A stretch of DNA of 64,000 nt from Bacillus thuringiensis (GTDB taxonomy: Bacteria > Bacillota > Bacilli > Bacillales > Bacillaceae_G), in the NCBI RefSeq assembly GCF_014932895.1, contig NZ_JACYOF010000011.1, forward strand, positions 1 to 64,000, written 5' to 3'. The notes below the pieces were generated by a model. It was not told where the DNA came from. It was given only the letters and a program-made list of their open reading frames with translations, and searched no databases. The position numbers and the translations under genes are program-made. Numbering within the stretch: the first letter of the stretch is position 1; every line of letters starts with the position of its first letter. Below are positions 38,021 through 47,048 of this stretch, one piece after another.

Positions 38021-38998
38021 TTACGTCGTTTCTCTATCTATTAACTCTGCTAATAACTCTTCATGCTTCACATCTAATTTCTCTTCATTAATCTTTTCAT
38101 ACAATAATTCAAACGCTTTTATCCCGACATTTTTACTAGGATGCGAAAGCGTTGTTATACCTAATATATCTGCCACCTCTTGATCATCGCATCCTATAAT
38201 CGTAATATCTTCTGGAATTCGAATTCCTTTTCTTTTCGCTTCCGTTACCATGCCCGCTGCAATATGGTTACAAGATACAAGGAACGCCGTTGGTTTTACA
38301 GGCATACAAGCCCACTCCCTGACTACATTACGTCCATCTTCCACCGTAAAACAACCTTTAAACTTCCAGGCCTCTAACGATATTACGTTAATCTGTTGAA
38401 GCGAATCTTCATACGCTTTTTTTCGTCTTTGGCTATTAATACTATTACTTCTTCCAATACAATATCCAATACGTGTATGGCCGGCATCTATTAAGCTTTT
38501 CATACCGCGTGAAAAAACTTTATAGTAATCGATGTGTACACTTGAAATGAATTTCGAATCTATTTCTTCACACATAACAATTGGACCAAACTTCGTATAT
38601 TCTTCAAGTTTTTCTTTACTATTTGCCCGGGAACATATAATAACCCCATCAAGCTTTTTCATTTTTAACATATTCAAAATTTCTAGTTCTCTTTCCTCGC
38701 TATAGTTCGTCTGACAAAGCATCATATTATAATTTTTCTTTGCTGTTTCTTTTGATATGCCCTCAATAATGGCGCTATAATATTGATCATTTACGTGCGG
38801 CAATAAAACGCCAATTACATTCGTTTTTCCTTTCACTAAATGAATCGCATTCACATTTTGTGTATAATTTAATTCTTCTATAATCGCTAAAATTTCTTTT
38901 CGTTTCTGTTCATTTACGTACGGATGATTATTAAGTACACGTGAAACGGTTGAAACAGATACCCCAGCGAGTTCAGCAATCTTTCTTATATTCGTCAT
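38021..38998 (-). CDS. LacI-family transcriptional regulator
   Basis: A 325-residue repressor: HTH TNIRKIAELAGVSVSTVSRVLNNHPYV (2-28), hinge, and a periplasmic-binding-protein-like effector domain (about 60-320). The effector is probably a sugar, not readable. Divergent from the YitT-type gene, whose promoter contains a LacI-type palindrome, so autoregulation and repression of that gene are likely. Confidence 0.93.
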   Translation of the reverse strand: MTNIRKIAELAGVSVSTVSRVLNNHPYVNEQKRKEILAIIEELNYTQNVNAIHLVKGKTNVIGVLLPHVNDQYYSAIIEGISKETAKKNYNMMLCQTNYSEERELEILNMLKMKKLDGVIICSRANSKEKLEEYTKFGPIVMCEEIDSKFISSVHIDYYKVFSRGMKSLIDAGHTRIGYCIGRSNSINSQRRKKAYEDSLQQINVISLEAWKFKGCFTVEDGRNVVREWACMPVKPTAFLVSCNHIAAGMVTEAKRKGIRIPEDITIIGCDDQEVADILGITTLSHPSKNVGIKAFELLYEKINEEKLDVKHEELLAELIDRETT

Positions 38999-39029
38999 TT
39001 CATTCTCCCCTTCTCGCTAAAATTCTAAC

Positions 39030-39058
39030 TTGACCTGGTAAGCTTTCCACAATATATC
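39030..39058 (+). promoter_or_regulatory. Promoter with LacI-type operator in the spacer
   Basis: TTGACC (39030-39035) and TATATC (39053-39058) are 17 bp apart. The quasi-palindrome TGGTAAGCTTTCCA (39036-39049) fills the spacer, with a central GC flanked by symmetric A/T as in LacI-family operators. It drives the YitT-type gene and lies between it and the lacI-type regulator. Confidence 0.65.
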
Positions 39059-39095
39059 CTTTCCTAGCAAATACATTTAGAAAGGATATACAACT

Positions 39096-39722
39096 ATGCT
39101 TCGATCCAAATTAGAATATATATTTTTTATTGGCGGTTTACTCATTCTCGCCATCGGTATTAATATGATGACAACAATTACTTCCTTTGGACTTAGCCCT
39201 TATGATTCCTTCTTTATTGCACTATATCAAAATTTCGGGATCAGTATTGGTTTTTGGATTTTTATGATTAACTTTGTTTTTACACTTATCGTACTCTTTT
39301 GGAATAAAAAACAAATTACAATCGGCACAATTGTAACGATGATTCTTATTTCTCTTTTTGTTGATTGGATTGGTTCCATTACAACTATTATGGACACTAT
39401 CCGCTCTCTTCCAAAATATATAACACTTATTTGCGGAAATCTATTCGTCGGAGCTGGCATTGGCATTTATGTCTCTACAAACCTTTGCGCAGCGCCTCAA
39501 GAAGCTTTCGTTTTAACGGTTTCCGAGAAGAAAAAATGGACATTTAGAAGAACAGAGATTTCATTGGCCTTTTTATTTTTAACATTAAGCTTCTTATTAG
39601 ATGGACCAATCTATTTTGGAACAATTATCTTATCCTTTACAACAGGTTGGATCATTCAAGCGTTTATTCAAATTGGTACGCAGATTCTAAATAGAAAAGA
39701 GCCTATTAAGCAAGCTGCTTAA
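39096..39722 (+). CDS. YczE/YyaS/YitT-family membrane protein
   Basis: A 208-residue protein with five or six membrane helices and the family start GGLLILAIGINMMTTITSFGLSPYDSFFIALYQ (residues 13-45 in parts). Members are uncharacterised transporters or accessory proteins. AAAGGA precedes the ATG. The regulation by the adjacent LacI protein is inferred from the operator palindrome. Confidence 0.85.
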   Translation: MLRSKLEYIFFIGGLLILAIGINMMTTITSFGLSPYDSFFIALYQNFGISIGFWIFMINFVFTLIVLFWNKKQITIGTIVTMILISLFVDWIGSITTIMDTIRSLPKYITLICGNLFVGAGIGIYVSTNLCAAPQEAFVLTVSEKKKWTFRRTEISLAFLFLTLSFLLDGPIYFGTIILSFTTGWIIQAFIQIGTQILNRKEPIKQAA

Positions 39723-39745
39723 TAAGCTCTTTCTGTTTTATGATA
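39697..39745 (+). terminator. Terminator overlapping the YitT-type 3' end
   Basis: AAGAGC..ATTAAGC / GCTTAAT..GCTCTT stem straddling the stop codon, followed by TTCTGTTTTA. Confidence 0.7.
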
Positions 39746-39752
39746 AGAGATA

Positions 39753-41048
39753 CTACTTAGCATCTCCTTCAATTCGATAATTTGCTTTCACACAATCAAT
39801 TTCTTCATACCCTTGCAATGTATGTAGAATGTACTCGTAATCCGCAAGAGAAGCACGATGCGTTACAATTACAATTTCTGCTTTCCCTTTCTCTTCAAGT
39901 GGCATTTGAATAATCTTTTCAAAACTAACACCACGCTCGGAGAACAATGATGTGATTTTTGCAAACACACCAATTTCGTCTTTCACATGAAGCCTTAAAA
40001 ACTTCTTCACCACAATTTCATCTGGCTCTTTTAATACTTTTTTATACTGCGGAGATACTGCGCTATTTCCGTTTACACCCAGTCTAATATTTTGCATCAC
40101 AGCAACCAGATCCGAAACAACAGCCGTTGCTGTCGGTAAGCTTCCTGCTCCCGGGCCATAAAACATCGTTTCTCCTACCGCTTCACCATACACATACACA
40201 GCATTATATTCATTTTGCACTGCCGCAAGAGGATGTGTATTTGGAAGTAAAGTTGGTTCAACTGTAACCTCTAATTTCTCGCCATCTCGCTTCGCAAGAC
40301 CAATTAATTTAATTGTATAGCCTAAGCTCTTACTATATTCAATATCTTCCTCTGTAATAGAAGTAATTCCTTTTACTTTCACATCTCCAAGCTCTACATT
40401 TGTAGAGAAACCGAGAGTAGCTAAAATTGTCATTTTTCTTGCCGCATCTAAACCTTCTACATCTGATGTTGGATCTGCTTCTGCAAATCCAAGTTGCTGG
40501 GCTTCTTTTAACACGTCGTTATATGCTCTCCCTTCGTCTGACATTTTCGTCAAAATAAAATTTGTCGTTCCATTTACAATTCCCATTACTTTCGTAATAA
40601 GATCTGAAGAAAGTCCTTCTACGATGCTTCGTAAAATCGGAATTCCTCCCGCTACACTTGCTTCATAAAACAGATCAGCCTGATTATCCTTTGCTACCGC
40701 TAATAGTTCCGCCCCGTGTAATGCCATTAAATCTTTATTTGCAGTCACAACGTGCTTCCCACTTTGTAAAGCTTGTAAAATGTATGATTTTGCATCATCA
40801 ATGCCACCCATCACTTCGATGACAACATCAATATTTGGATTATCCAAAATTTCATTTGCATTTTGTGTTAATAGAGTAGAAGGCACCTCGACCTCCCTCT
40901 CTTTCTCAATATTTTGTACTAGTACTTTCGTTACTTTTACAGGACAACCTACTTGGTGTATAAGTCGTTCTTGATGATCTGTAATAATACGAACTACCCC
41001 ACTACCAACTGTCCCAAGACCTAATAATCCAACTTGAATTTCTTTCAT
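39753..41048 (-). CDS. hom: Homoserine dehydrogenase
   Basis: Reduces aspartate semialdehyde to homoserine for methionine and threonine synthesis. The 431-residue enzyme has the NAD(P) fold VGLLGLGTVGSGVV (4-17), the catalytic-domain stretch GIVNGTTNFILTKM...AQQLGFAEADPTSDVEGLDAARK with the catalytic Lys, and a C-terminal ACT domain (about 350-430). ATG at 41048 follows GAGGGG; an in-frame GTG at 41060 abuts that site. It lies next to metY-metA but no SAM riboswitch precedes it. Confidence 0.95.
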   Translation of the reverse strand: MKEIQVGLLGLGTVGSGVVRIITDHQERLIHQVGCPVKVTKVLVQNIEKEREVEVPSTLLTQNANEILDNPNIDVVIEVMGGIDDAKSYILQALQSGKHVVTANKDLMALHGAELLAVAKDNQADLFYEASVAGGIPILRSIVEGLSSDLITKVMGIVNGTTNFILTKMSDEGRAYNDVLKEAQQLGFAEADPTSDVEGLDAARKMTILATLGFSTNVELGDVKVKGITSITEEDIEYSKSLGYTIKLIGLAKRDGEKLEVTVEPTLLPNTHPLAAVQNEYNAVYVYGEAVGETMFYGPGAGSLPTATAVVSDLVAVMQNIRLGVNGNSAVSPQYKKVLKEPDEIVVKKFLRLHVKDEIGVFAKITSLFSERGVSFEKIIQMPLEEKGKAEIVIVTHRASLADYEYILHTLQGYEEIDCVKANYRIEGDAK

Positions 41049-41189
41049 AATACTGTCCACCCCTCAAAAATTGTGTTTAGATGAAATTATATGAGTAAAA
41101 AACCTAAAAAACAATGTTTTTTGAACATTCGGAAAAATAAAAGGTAATCTTTACAGGGAAAGCGTTACCACGCGTTACACAATCTTTCT

Positions 41190-41341
41190 CCCGCATTAAC
41201 GGGCAGTAAGACCCCCACCTCAAAATTTGGCGAATGCGAGAAAGTTAGGTGAGGAGATCAATTGCCCGTAAAAGCTCGATTGGTGTGGGCTAATAATCAG
41301 TGGGGAAGGGAAACCCTCCCACTGATCAAAGTTTCATTTCA
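41190..41341 (+). repeat. bcr1-like repeat, copy 2 (full length)
   Basis: An about 147-bp element (41190-41336): 5' stem around CCCGC, GGGCAGTAAGACCCCCACCT pairing with AGGTGAGGAGATCAATTGCCC, then the 3' module TAATAATCAGTGGGG...CCCACTGATCAAAG. It lies between the metA stop and hom. The flanks are diverged from TTTAT (TTTCT / TTCAT). Confidence 0.75.
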
Positions 41342-41342
41342 T

Positions 41343-42248
41343 TTACAATATATAAGGGGTTTCTTGATACACGTAATAATTCAACCAATTAGAGAATAAT
41401 AGATTTCCATGACTCCTCCACCTAACAAGCGGCTTCTCATCTGGATTATTGTATTTAAAATAATTTTTTGGCACATCAATATTTAACCCTTTTTGACGAT
41501 CTCGTTCGTATTCTTCTTTTAACGTATCACAACTATATTCGCTATGTCCGAGGGCGAATACTTGCCTCCCTTCTTGCCCAATAACAAGATGAACACCGGC
41601 CTCTTCAGAGTTTGCTAATAGTGTTAATTCTTTCACCTCTCTAATATCACTCTCTCGTACTTCTGTATGACGAGAATGCGGAGCAAAAAACAATTCATCA
41701 AATCCTTGTAACAGTTTCACGTGTTGCTCGCAGACTTCATGCTCGAATACACCGAACATTTTCTCCTTAAGCGAATACTTTGGAACACCATAATGATGAT
41801 ACAAGCCGGCCTGTGCCCCCCAGCAAATATGAAGCGTAGACGTTACATTCGTTTTTGAATACTCCATAATACGTTTAAGCTCTTCCCAATAATCTACTTC
41901 TTCAAAAGAAAGTGTCTCTACTGGCGCTCCAGTAATAATGAGTCCATCGAATTTCTCATCTTCAATATCACGGAATGTTTTATAGAAACTCGTTAAATGT
42001 TCCTGTGCTACATTGCGAGATAAATGTGATTCCATGTGAAGTAAATGAACATCTAGTTGCAACGGTGTATTTCCAATTAAACGAAGTAATTGAGCTTCCG
42101 TCTCTTGTTTTGTGGGCATTAAATTTAAAATAGCAATTTTCAAAGCACGTATATCTTGTGTTTCTGCTCGCTCCTTCGTCATTACAAAAATATTTTCTTC
42201 TTGCAGTACTTTGCGAGCTGGTAAATCTTTATCAATTATGATCGGCAT
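41343..42248 (-). CDS. metA: Homoserine O-acetyltransferase (MetA type)
   Basis: Acylates homoserine for the sulfhydrylation route to methionine. The 301-residue enzyme has the catalytic Cys at 142 ([18 protein letters not shown]). Residue 111 is Glu (GAPVETL), the position known to select acetyl-CoA in the B. cereus enzyme whereas E. coli has Gly and uses succinyl-CoA, so acetyl specificity is expected. Start at 42248 follows GGAGG by 8 nt and overlaps the metY 3' end by 17 bp. Operon metY-metA. Confidence 0.95.
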   Translation of the reverse strand: MPIIIDKDLPARKVLQEENIFVMTKERAETQDIRALKIAILNLMPTKQETEAQLLRLIGNTPLQLDVHLLHMESHLSRNVAQEHLTSFYKTFRDIEDEKFDGLIITGAPVETLSFEEVDYWEELKRIMEYSKTNVTSTLHICWGAQAGLYHHYGVPKYSLKEKMFGVFEHEVCEQHVKLLQGFDELFFAPHSRHTEVRESDIREVKELTLLANSEEAGVHLVIGQEGRQVFALGHSEYSCDTLKEEYERDRQKGLNIDVPKNYFKYNNPDEKPLVRWRSHGNLLFSNWLNYYVYQETPYIL

Positions 42249-43530
42249 GTTGTTTGCCTCCAACTAACGCTGCATCTAAATCTGCAATAATATCAGAAAC
42301 ATCTTCTATACCAACTGATAAACGAATTAAATCAGATGTCACACCAGCTAAACGCTGATCTTCAGCACTTAATTGTCTATGCGTCGTACTGGCAGGGTGT
42401 ATAACACAAGTTCTTGCATCAGCTACATGTGTTACGAGAGTCGCTAGTTTCACATTTGCGATAAATTCTTTTGCCGCTTCTAATCCTCCTTTAATACCAA
42501 ATGTTAAAACGCCACTAGCACCTTTTTTCAAATACTTTTGTGCTAATGAGTAATTTTCATTACTATCTAATCCTGGATAATTCACCCATTCAATACGTTC
42601 ATGATTAGCAAGCCACTTAGCAACCGCAAGAGCATTTTCACTATGACGCTCCATTCGTAAGTGCAAAGTTTCTAAGCCAATATTGCTAATATATGCATTG
42701 AATGGGCTCATACAGTTTCCATAGTCTCTTAATAACTGAACACGTGCTTTCACAATATAAGCTGCTGCTCCAAAGTTTTGGATGTAACTTACACCATGAT
42801 AACTTGGATCCGGTTCAACAAGCTCAGGGTATTTTCCATTTGTCCAATCAAAGTTTCCTCCGTCAATTACAACGCCCCCTAAAGAACTTGCATGACCATC
42901 GATATATTTCGTCGTTGAATGAACAATAATATTTGCTCCATGTTCGAACGCCTGGCATAAATAAGGAGTCGCTAACGTATTATCAACGATAAAAGGTACC
43001 TCTAATTCTTTTGCTGCAGCTGAAAATGCTTTAAAATTTAAAACGTTCATTGCTGGATTTCCTAACGATTCTGCATAAATGAGCTTCGTCTTATCGTTGG
43101 CAAGTGCAGCAATTTCATCTGCCGTTAAATTTGGATTAAAGAACGTAACATCAATGCCAAGCTTACGCAAACTTACTCCAAATAAATTAAACGTTCCCCC
43201 GTAAACCGTTGAAGAACAAAGTAAATGATCTCCGCTACTACAAATATTTAAAACTGCGAGCATAATAGCTGCCTGCCCAGAAGCCGTTGCAACAGCCCCT
43301 ACACCGCCTTCTAATTCCGCTAGCTTTTGCTCAAATGCAGCTAGAGTAGGATTTCCAATACGTGTATATATATATCCCTCTGCCTCTAAATTAAATAGTG
43401 CTGCTAAATCATCTGAAGTATCGTATTTATACGTTGTACTTTGATAAAGTGGCAAAACACGCGGTTCACCATTCTTTGGCGTATAACCACCTTGCACACA
43501 AATCGTTCCTTTTCCCCATGATTCTCCCAT
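42232..43530 (-). CDS. metY: O-acetylhomoserine sulfhydrylase (PLP-dependent)
   Basis: Makes homocysteine from O-acetylhomoserine and sulfide. The 432-residue Cys/Met-metabolism PLP enzyme has the PLP-Lys in [19 protein letters not shown] (about 207) and the family start [27 protein letters not shown] (in parts). The pairing with an acetyl-specific MetA fits direct sulfhydrylation. AAGGAG precedes the ATG. Controlled by the SAM-I riboswitch upstream; a bcr1-like element lies between the riboswitch terminator and this gene. Confidence 0.95.
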   Translation of the reverse strand: MGESWGKGTICVQGGYTPKNGEPRVLPLYQSTTYKYDTSDDLAALFNLEAEGYIYTRIGNPTLAAFEQKLAELEGGVGAVATASGQAAIMLAVLNICSSGDHLLCSSTVYGGTFNLFGVSLRKLGIDVTFFNPNLTADEIAALANDKTKLIYAESLGNPAMNVLNFKAFSAAAKELEVPFIVDNTLATPYLCQAFEHGANIIVHSTTKYIDGHASSLGGVVIDGGNFDWTNGKYPELVEPDPSYHGVSYIQNFGAAAYIVKARVQLLRDYGNCMSPFNAYISNIGLETLHLRMERHSENALAVAKWLANHERIEWVNYPGLDSNENYSLAQKYLKKGASGVLTFGIKGGLEAAKEFIANVKLATLVTHVADARTCVIHPASTTHRQLSAEDQRLAGVTSDLIRLSVGIEDVSDIIADLDAALVGGKQHADHN

Positions 43531-43547
43531 CTCTCATTCTCCTTTCT

Positions 43548-43694
43548 TTTATCCCGCTATTTGCGGGCAGTAAGACTCCCACCTCAAAATTCGATGAATG
43601 TGAGGAAGTTAGGTGGGAGATAACTGCCCGATTGGTTCAACTAATAATCCGTGAGGGAAGGGCAAAATCCCCACGAATTAAAGTGTCACTTTAT
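43548..43694 (+). repeat. bcr1-like repeat, copy 3, with TTTAT target duplication
   Basis: Element 43553-43689 (137 bp) flanked by TTTAT at 43548-43552 and 43690-43694. It has CCCGC-TATTT-GCGGG, GGGCAGT...ACTGCCC enclosing CTCCCACCT...AGGTGGGAG, and a 3' stem around AATCCGTGAGGG. It lies 18 bp upstream of the metY start, inside the metY leader. Confidence 0.8.
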
Positions 43695-43701
43695 GCAAAA
43701 T

Positions 43702-43742
43702 AAAAAACTGCCCCTTTCCTGAAAACAAGAAAGGAGCAGTTT
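43702..43742 (-). terminator. Terminator of the SAM riboswitch
   Basis: On the minus strand AAACTGCTCCTTTC pairs with GAAAGGGGCAGTTT, followed by TTTATTTT. It is the expression platform of the upstream riboswitch. Confidence 0.9.
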
Positions 43743-43764
43743 GAAAACACGCTCTAAAGACTCT

Positions 43765-43867
43765 TTCTTATCTTTCAGGATTATTACCTGCAGGATTTGG
43801 CACAATTCCGTTAAACGGCTGTTGCCAAGGTTTCATCGGGCCTGTCCCTCCACCTTTTCTTGATAAG
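43765..43867 (-). promoter_or_regulatory. SAM-I riboswitch (S-box) of metY-metA
   Basis: Minus-strand sequence begins CTTATCAAGAAAAGGTGGAG and continues GGACAGGCCC...GATGAAACC-TTGGCAACAGCC, with GTGCCAAATCCTGCAGG and closing GAAAGATAAG. This is the S-box core: P1 CTTATC/GATAAG, the kink-turn GATGAAACC and the GGCAACAG loop. SAM binding should favour the terminator at 43702-43742 and shut off metY-metA. Confidence 0.95.
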
Positions 43868-43937
43868 ACTATGCAATTACCGTTGATTTTATAGCAATAA
43901 TTTCCTAATGTCAAATGGTTTTTCTGAATGTTCTAAA

Positions 43938-44010
43938 ATAAAACAAAACTTTAATTATTGAGTTTTTATCCATCCCCCACTGATTATTAGCCCGCAAATA
44001 GCGGGATAAA
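43938..44010 (-). repeat. bcr1-like repeat, copy 4 (internally deleted), with TTTAT duplication
   Basis: Minus-strand element 44005-43943 (63 bp) flanked by TTTAT (44006-44010 and 43938-43942). The 5' stem CCCGC-TATTTGCGGG is joined directly to TAATAATCAGTGGGGGATGG, so the central module is gone. The remaining 44011-44246 shows no gene. Confidence 0.75.
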
Positions 44011-44246
44011 TATTAATAATTTCATACAAAATAACAAAAGAAATATATCCCATTCTCTCTCAAAAAAGACCTTTAAAAAACTCAAATTAGTCTATAGAAT
44101 TAATTAAGTAAGTCAATGTCTAGATTCAAATTTTCACAAAAGTATACTAGATGTTGAATAGGCCACCCACTCAAAAAAGTACTATACATATTCCATTCAT
44201 TTTGCACTAGCATATTTAATCCTTTCTTACATAATGGAGGTATAAA

Positions 44247-45476
44247 ATGACAAATACAAAAGACACGCACTATATAATCGTCTTATATGGCATTCTTCTA
44301 GGATCCATAGTAGGTGCTACAGTCTGGCTATTTTTAGTGACGATAAATATCGGAATCCACTTTATTTGGGGATACTTACCTAGCGTTTTCTCTTCTCCCC
44401 CTTATTACACCCTTTGTGTAACAATAATCGGCGGTACCCTTGTTGGTTTATCACAAAAATACTTCGGTACATATCCACGTCTTATGCCAGAGGTAATGGG
44501 TGAATATAAAAAAACAGGTAGAATTGAATACCGTTTTGTCCACCAAGCTACTTTAACTGCGATTATTGTTTTAATGTTTGGAGCTAGCCTCGGTCCAGAA
44601 GCCGCACTTGTTGGAATTATTGGCGGACTTTGCACATGGGTTGGTGATCGTTTTAAATTTGCTTTAAAGGGAATGAATGAACTAACAGAGGTTGGAATTG
44701 GCGCTACCTTAAGTGTCATTTTTAATGCACCATTATTCGGTTACTTAGCCCCAAATGAAAATGAGGGTGAGCAAATTAACGAATTTTCTAAAGGAAAAAA
44801 AGCAATTGTATACTTAACTACTACTTTTGCAGGTTTTTCTGTTTATTTACTACTGAGTAAACTCGATAATCGCGGATCCTTTATTGTTGATTTTGGAGAA
44901 GGTTCACTTTCTTTCAATGAATGGATCGCATTTCTCCCACTTGCTAGTATCGGTGCTATCGTTGGTTTCTTTTATTTCAAATTAGAATTCACATTAGAGA
45001 AATTCATTCACCCTTTTACGAAATACAAAATTACACTTGGAATTATTGGTGGCATTTTATTAGGGATCACGGGAACAGTTCTCCCGTATACATTATTTTC
45101 AGGGGAACACCAATTAAAAGAATTAGTAGTTGAATGGAGCCATTTATCTTTTTGGGTATTACTTTTTTCAGGCATTTTAAAATTATGCATTACTGCCGTT
45201 TGTTTAAATACAGGCTGGCGTGGCGGCCATATTTTCCCAATCATATTTTCCGGATCAAGTATTGGATACGCTATGGCTTCTATTCTCCCTATAGATCCAA
45301 TAGCATCTGCGGCCATCGTAACGACAGCAATTTCAAGCTATGCGCTAAGAAAACCAATAGCTATAACATTGCTATTACTTATGTTTTTCCCGCTCAATTT
45401 ACTATTACCAATGCTCGGGGCAGCAGCGATTGGTAATGCTTTTCCGCTTCCTAAACATAACGAAACCACAAATTAA
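44247..45476 (+). CDS. ClC-family chloride channel/antiporter
   Basis: A 409-residue ClC-fold protein with about ten or more hydrophobic helices and the ion-path motif GASLGPEAALVGIIGG (about 112-127, equivalent to GREGP; the Glu gate is kept), plus the late GWRGGHIFPIIFSGSSIG motif. No CBS domains. It may work as Cl-/H+ exchanger or fluoride/chloride channel; not resolvable. GGAGG lies 6 nt before the ATG. Confidence 0.9.
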   Translation: MTNTKDTHYIIVLYGILLGSIVGATVWLFLVTINIGIHFIWGYLPSVFSSPPYYTLCVTIIGGTLVGLSQKYFGTYPRLMPEVMGEYKKTGRIEYRFVHQATLTAIIVLMFGASLGPEAALVGIIGGLCTWVGDRFKFALKGMNELTEVGIGATLSVIFNAPLFGYLAPNENEGEQINEFSKGKKAIVYLTTTFAGFSVYLLLSKLDNRGSFIVDFGEGSLSFNEWIAFLPLASIGAIVGFFYFKLEFTLEKFIHPFTKYKITLGIIGGILLGITGTVLPYTLFSGEHQLKELVVEWSHLSFWVLLFSGILKLCITAVCLNTGWRGGHIFPIIFSGSSIGYAMASILPIDPIASAAIVTTAISSYALRKPIAITLLLLMFFPLNLLLPMLGAAAIGNAFPLPKHNETTN

Positions 45477-45478
45477 TA

Positions 45479-45515
45479 AAAATAGGCAGTAGAGGAAAAA
45501 CACTGCCTATTTTTA
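45479..45515. terminator. Bidirectional terminator
   Basis: AAAATAGGCAGT/ACTGCCTATTTT stem between convergent genes. Confidence 0.85.
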
Positions 45516-46211
45516 TTACACATGCTGCTTTAATAGAGCGTATAACTCTTCAAAACTATGCGCTTCATATGTCGGTACAATCCCACTATCATTTAATTTC
45601 TTTTCTGGATTAAACCAACAAGTATCAATTCCCGCTACATATCCACCTTTAATATCAGCGCTTAATGAATCTCCAATAATAAGCCCTTCTTCAGAAGCAA
45701 AGTTAGGAATCCGTTCAAAAACATAATCAAAATACTCTTTCATCGGCTTTTGAAAACCTGTATCTTCAGAAACAAAAATACCTTTAAACAATGAATGTAA
45801 CCCTGCATTACGTAAACGTTTATCTTGCGTCTTAGAAACGCCATTTGTCACTATATATAAATCATACTCATTTTGAATTTGATTTATAAATTCAAACGCA
45901 CCTTGTATGAGTTGATTCCCTTCTTCTAAGTAGTTACGATAATTATTTTCGAATAGTATTCCATCTACTTCTTCCCCATACTCTTTAAACAAAATGGAGA
46001 ATCGTGTATTTACGACTTCATTTCGCGCTAGTTCACCTTTTTCAAAAGCATCCCAAAGATCTTTATTTATTTTTTTATAACGAGCCTCTATCTCATTTGT
46101 TAAAAAAATCCCCTTCTCTTCAAAAAGCATCCGTAAAGCTATTTTTTCAGCCTTTTGAAAATCTAGTAATGTATCATCTACATCAAATAGCAATGTTTTA
46201 TATTTTTTCAT
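45516..46211 (-). CDS. YjjG-type HAD nucleotidase
   Basis: A 231-residue haloacid dehalogenase phosphatase with motif I LLFDVDDTLLDF (nucleophile Asp near 10), motif II VTNGVSKTQDKRL and motif III/IV QKPMKEYFDYVF ... IIGDSLSADIKGG. The family (YjjG/YfnB) dephosphorylates non-canonical pyrimidine nucleotides. ATG at 46211 follows GAGGAG closely; an upstream GTG at 46226 would bury that site. Confidence 0.88.
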   Translation of the reverse strand: MKKYKTLLFDVDDTLLDFQKAEKIALRMLFEEKGIFLTNEIEARYKKINKDLWDAFEKGELARNEVVNTRFSILFKEYGEEVDGILFENNYRNYLEEGNQLIQGAFEFINQIQNEYDLYIVTNGVSKTQDKRLRNAGLHSLFKGIFVSEDTGFQKPMKEYFDYVFERIPNFASEEGLIIGDSLSADIKGGYVAGIDTCWFNPEKKLNDSGIVPTYEAHSFEELYALLKQHV

Positions 46212-46318
46212 AAGCTCCTCACACACTCTTTTCTACAAAAGTAAATTTAAACAAATCGTATCATTCTTTCTTGTAAAAATAATAGGAGATATCTCATACT
46301 ATAAACAGGGGTGAAAAT

Positions 46319-46990
46319 ATGAAAATCAGCAAAAATGAGGAAGAAATTTACCAACACATACAAAGTCACCAATTTCATACTCTTTTTTCCTTTCATGTCT
46401 TGCCATATGTAGAACTGCATTCTTTTCAAAAGAAAGAGATGATATGTAAGGAAGGAACCGACCTCCCTTATCTCTATTACTTAATTTCTGGGAAAGCAAA
46501 AATATATATGAGTCATAAAAATGGGAAAGTGTCCTTAATTAACTTTATTCAGGCACCATCTTTTATCGGGGAGTTAGGATTAATAGGTGTAGAAGGTATT
46601 ACGAAAGCTATTGAAGTGCTAGAAGATTGTGTTTGCTTGGCACTTCCTCTTAAAGATTGTCATCAACTCCTATTACACGACGCAACTTTTTTACAACATC
46701 TATGCAAGTTTATTGGTAAAAAGACGATTACACGAACAGAAAACTATGCAAAAAACTACAGTTTCCCTTTCGAAAATCGATTAGCTGCGTTTATTCTATT
46801 AACGGAACAAAATAATTGTTATACGGCAAAACATACTGAGGCCTCGGAATACTTAAACGTCAGTTACCGTCATCTTTTATATGTATTAAACCAGTTTTGC
46901 CAGCAAAATTATTTAAAAAAAGAAGGACGCGCTTATTACATACAAGATCGAATTCAATTAGAAAAACTTGCTAATGAACTTAAAACATAA
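46319..46990 (+). CDS. Crp/Fnr-family regulator (YeiL-like)
   Basis: A 223-residue regulator with a cNMP-type beta-roll (about 30-130: KEMICKEGTDLPYLYYLISGKAKIYM) and a C-terminal winged helix (about 160-215: ASEYLNVSYRHLLYVLNQF). Residues for cAMP binding are not evident. Several Cys (positions near 42, 103, 105, 111, 126) could respond to redox, as suggested for YeiL (inference). Divergent from the YjjG-type gene. AGGGGTG precedes the ATG. Confidence 0.85.
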   Translation: MKISKNEEEIYQHIQSHQFHTLFSFHVLPYVELHSFQKKEMICKEGTDLPYLYYLISGKAKIYMSHKNGKVSLINFIQAPSFIGELGLIGVEGITKAIEVLEDCVCLALPLKDCHQLLLHDATFLQHLCKFIGKKTITRTENYAKNYSFPFENRLAAFILLTEQNNCYTAKHTEASEYLNVSYRHLLYVLNQFCQQNYLKKEGRAYYIQDRIQLEKLANELKT

Positions 46991-47026
46991 AAAACAGCAT
47001 TAACGTTTACGTTAATGCTGTTTTTT
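46990..47026. terminator. Terminator after the YeiL-like gene
   Basis: AACAGCATTAACGT-TT-ACGTTAATGCTGTT stem followed by TTTTTTCG. Confidence 0.9.
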
Positions 47027-47048
47027 CGAGTGACGATTATAATTTTAA

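Noticed and set aside
38930-38955. Second parS-like site (TACACGTGAAACG)
   Set aside because: Only one half matches the consensus and it lies inside the lacI-type coding region.
41061-41189. SAM riboswitch before hom
   Set aside because: No S-box core motifs; only a short AAAAACA-TGTTTTT stem is present.
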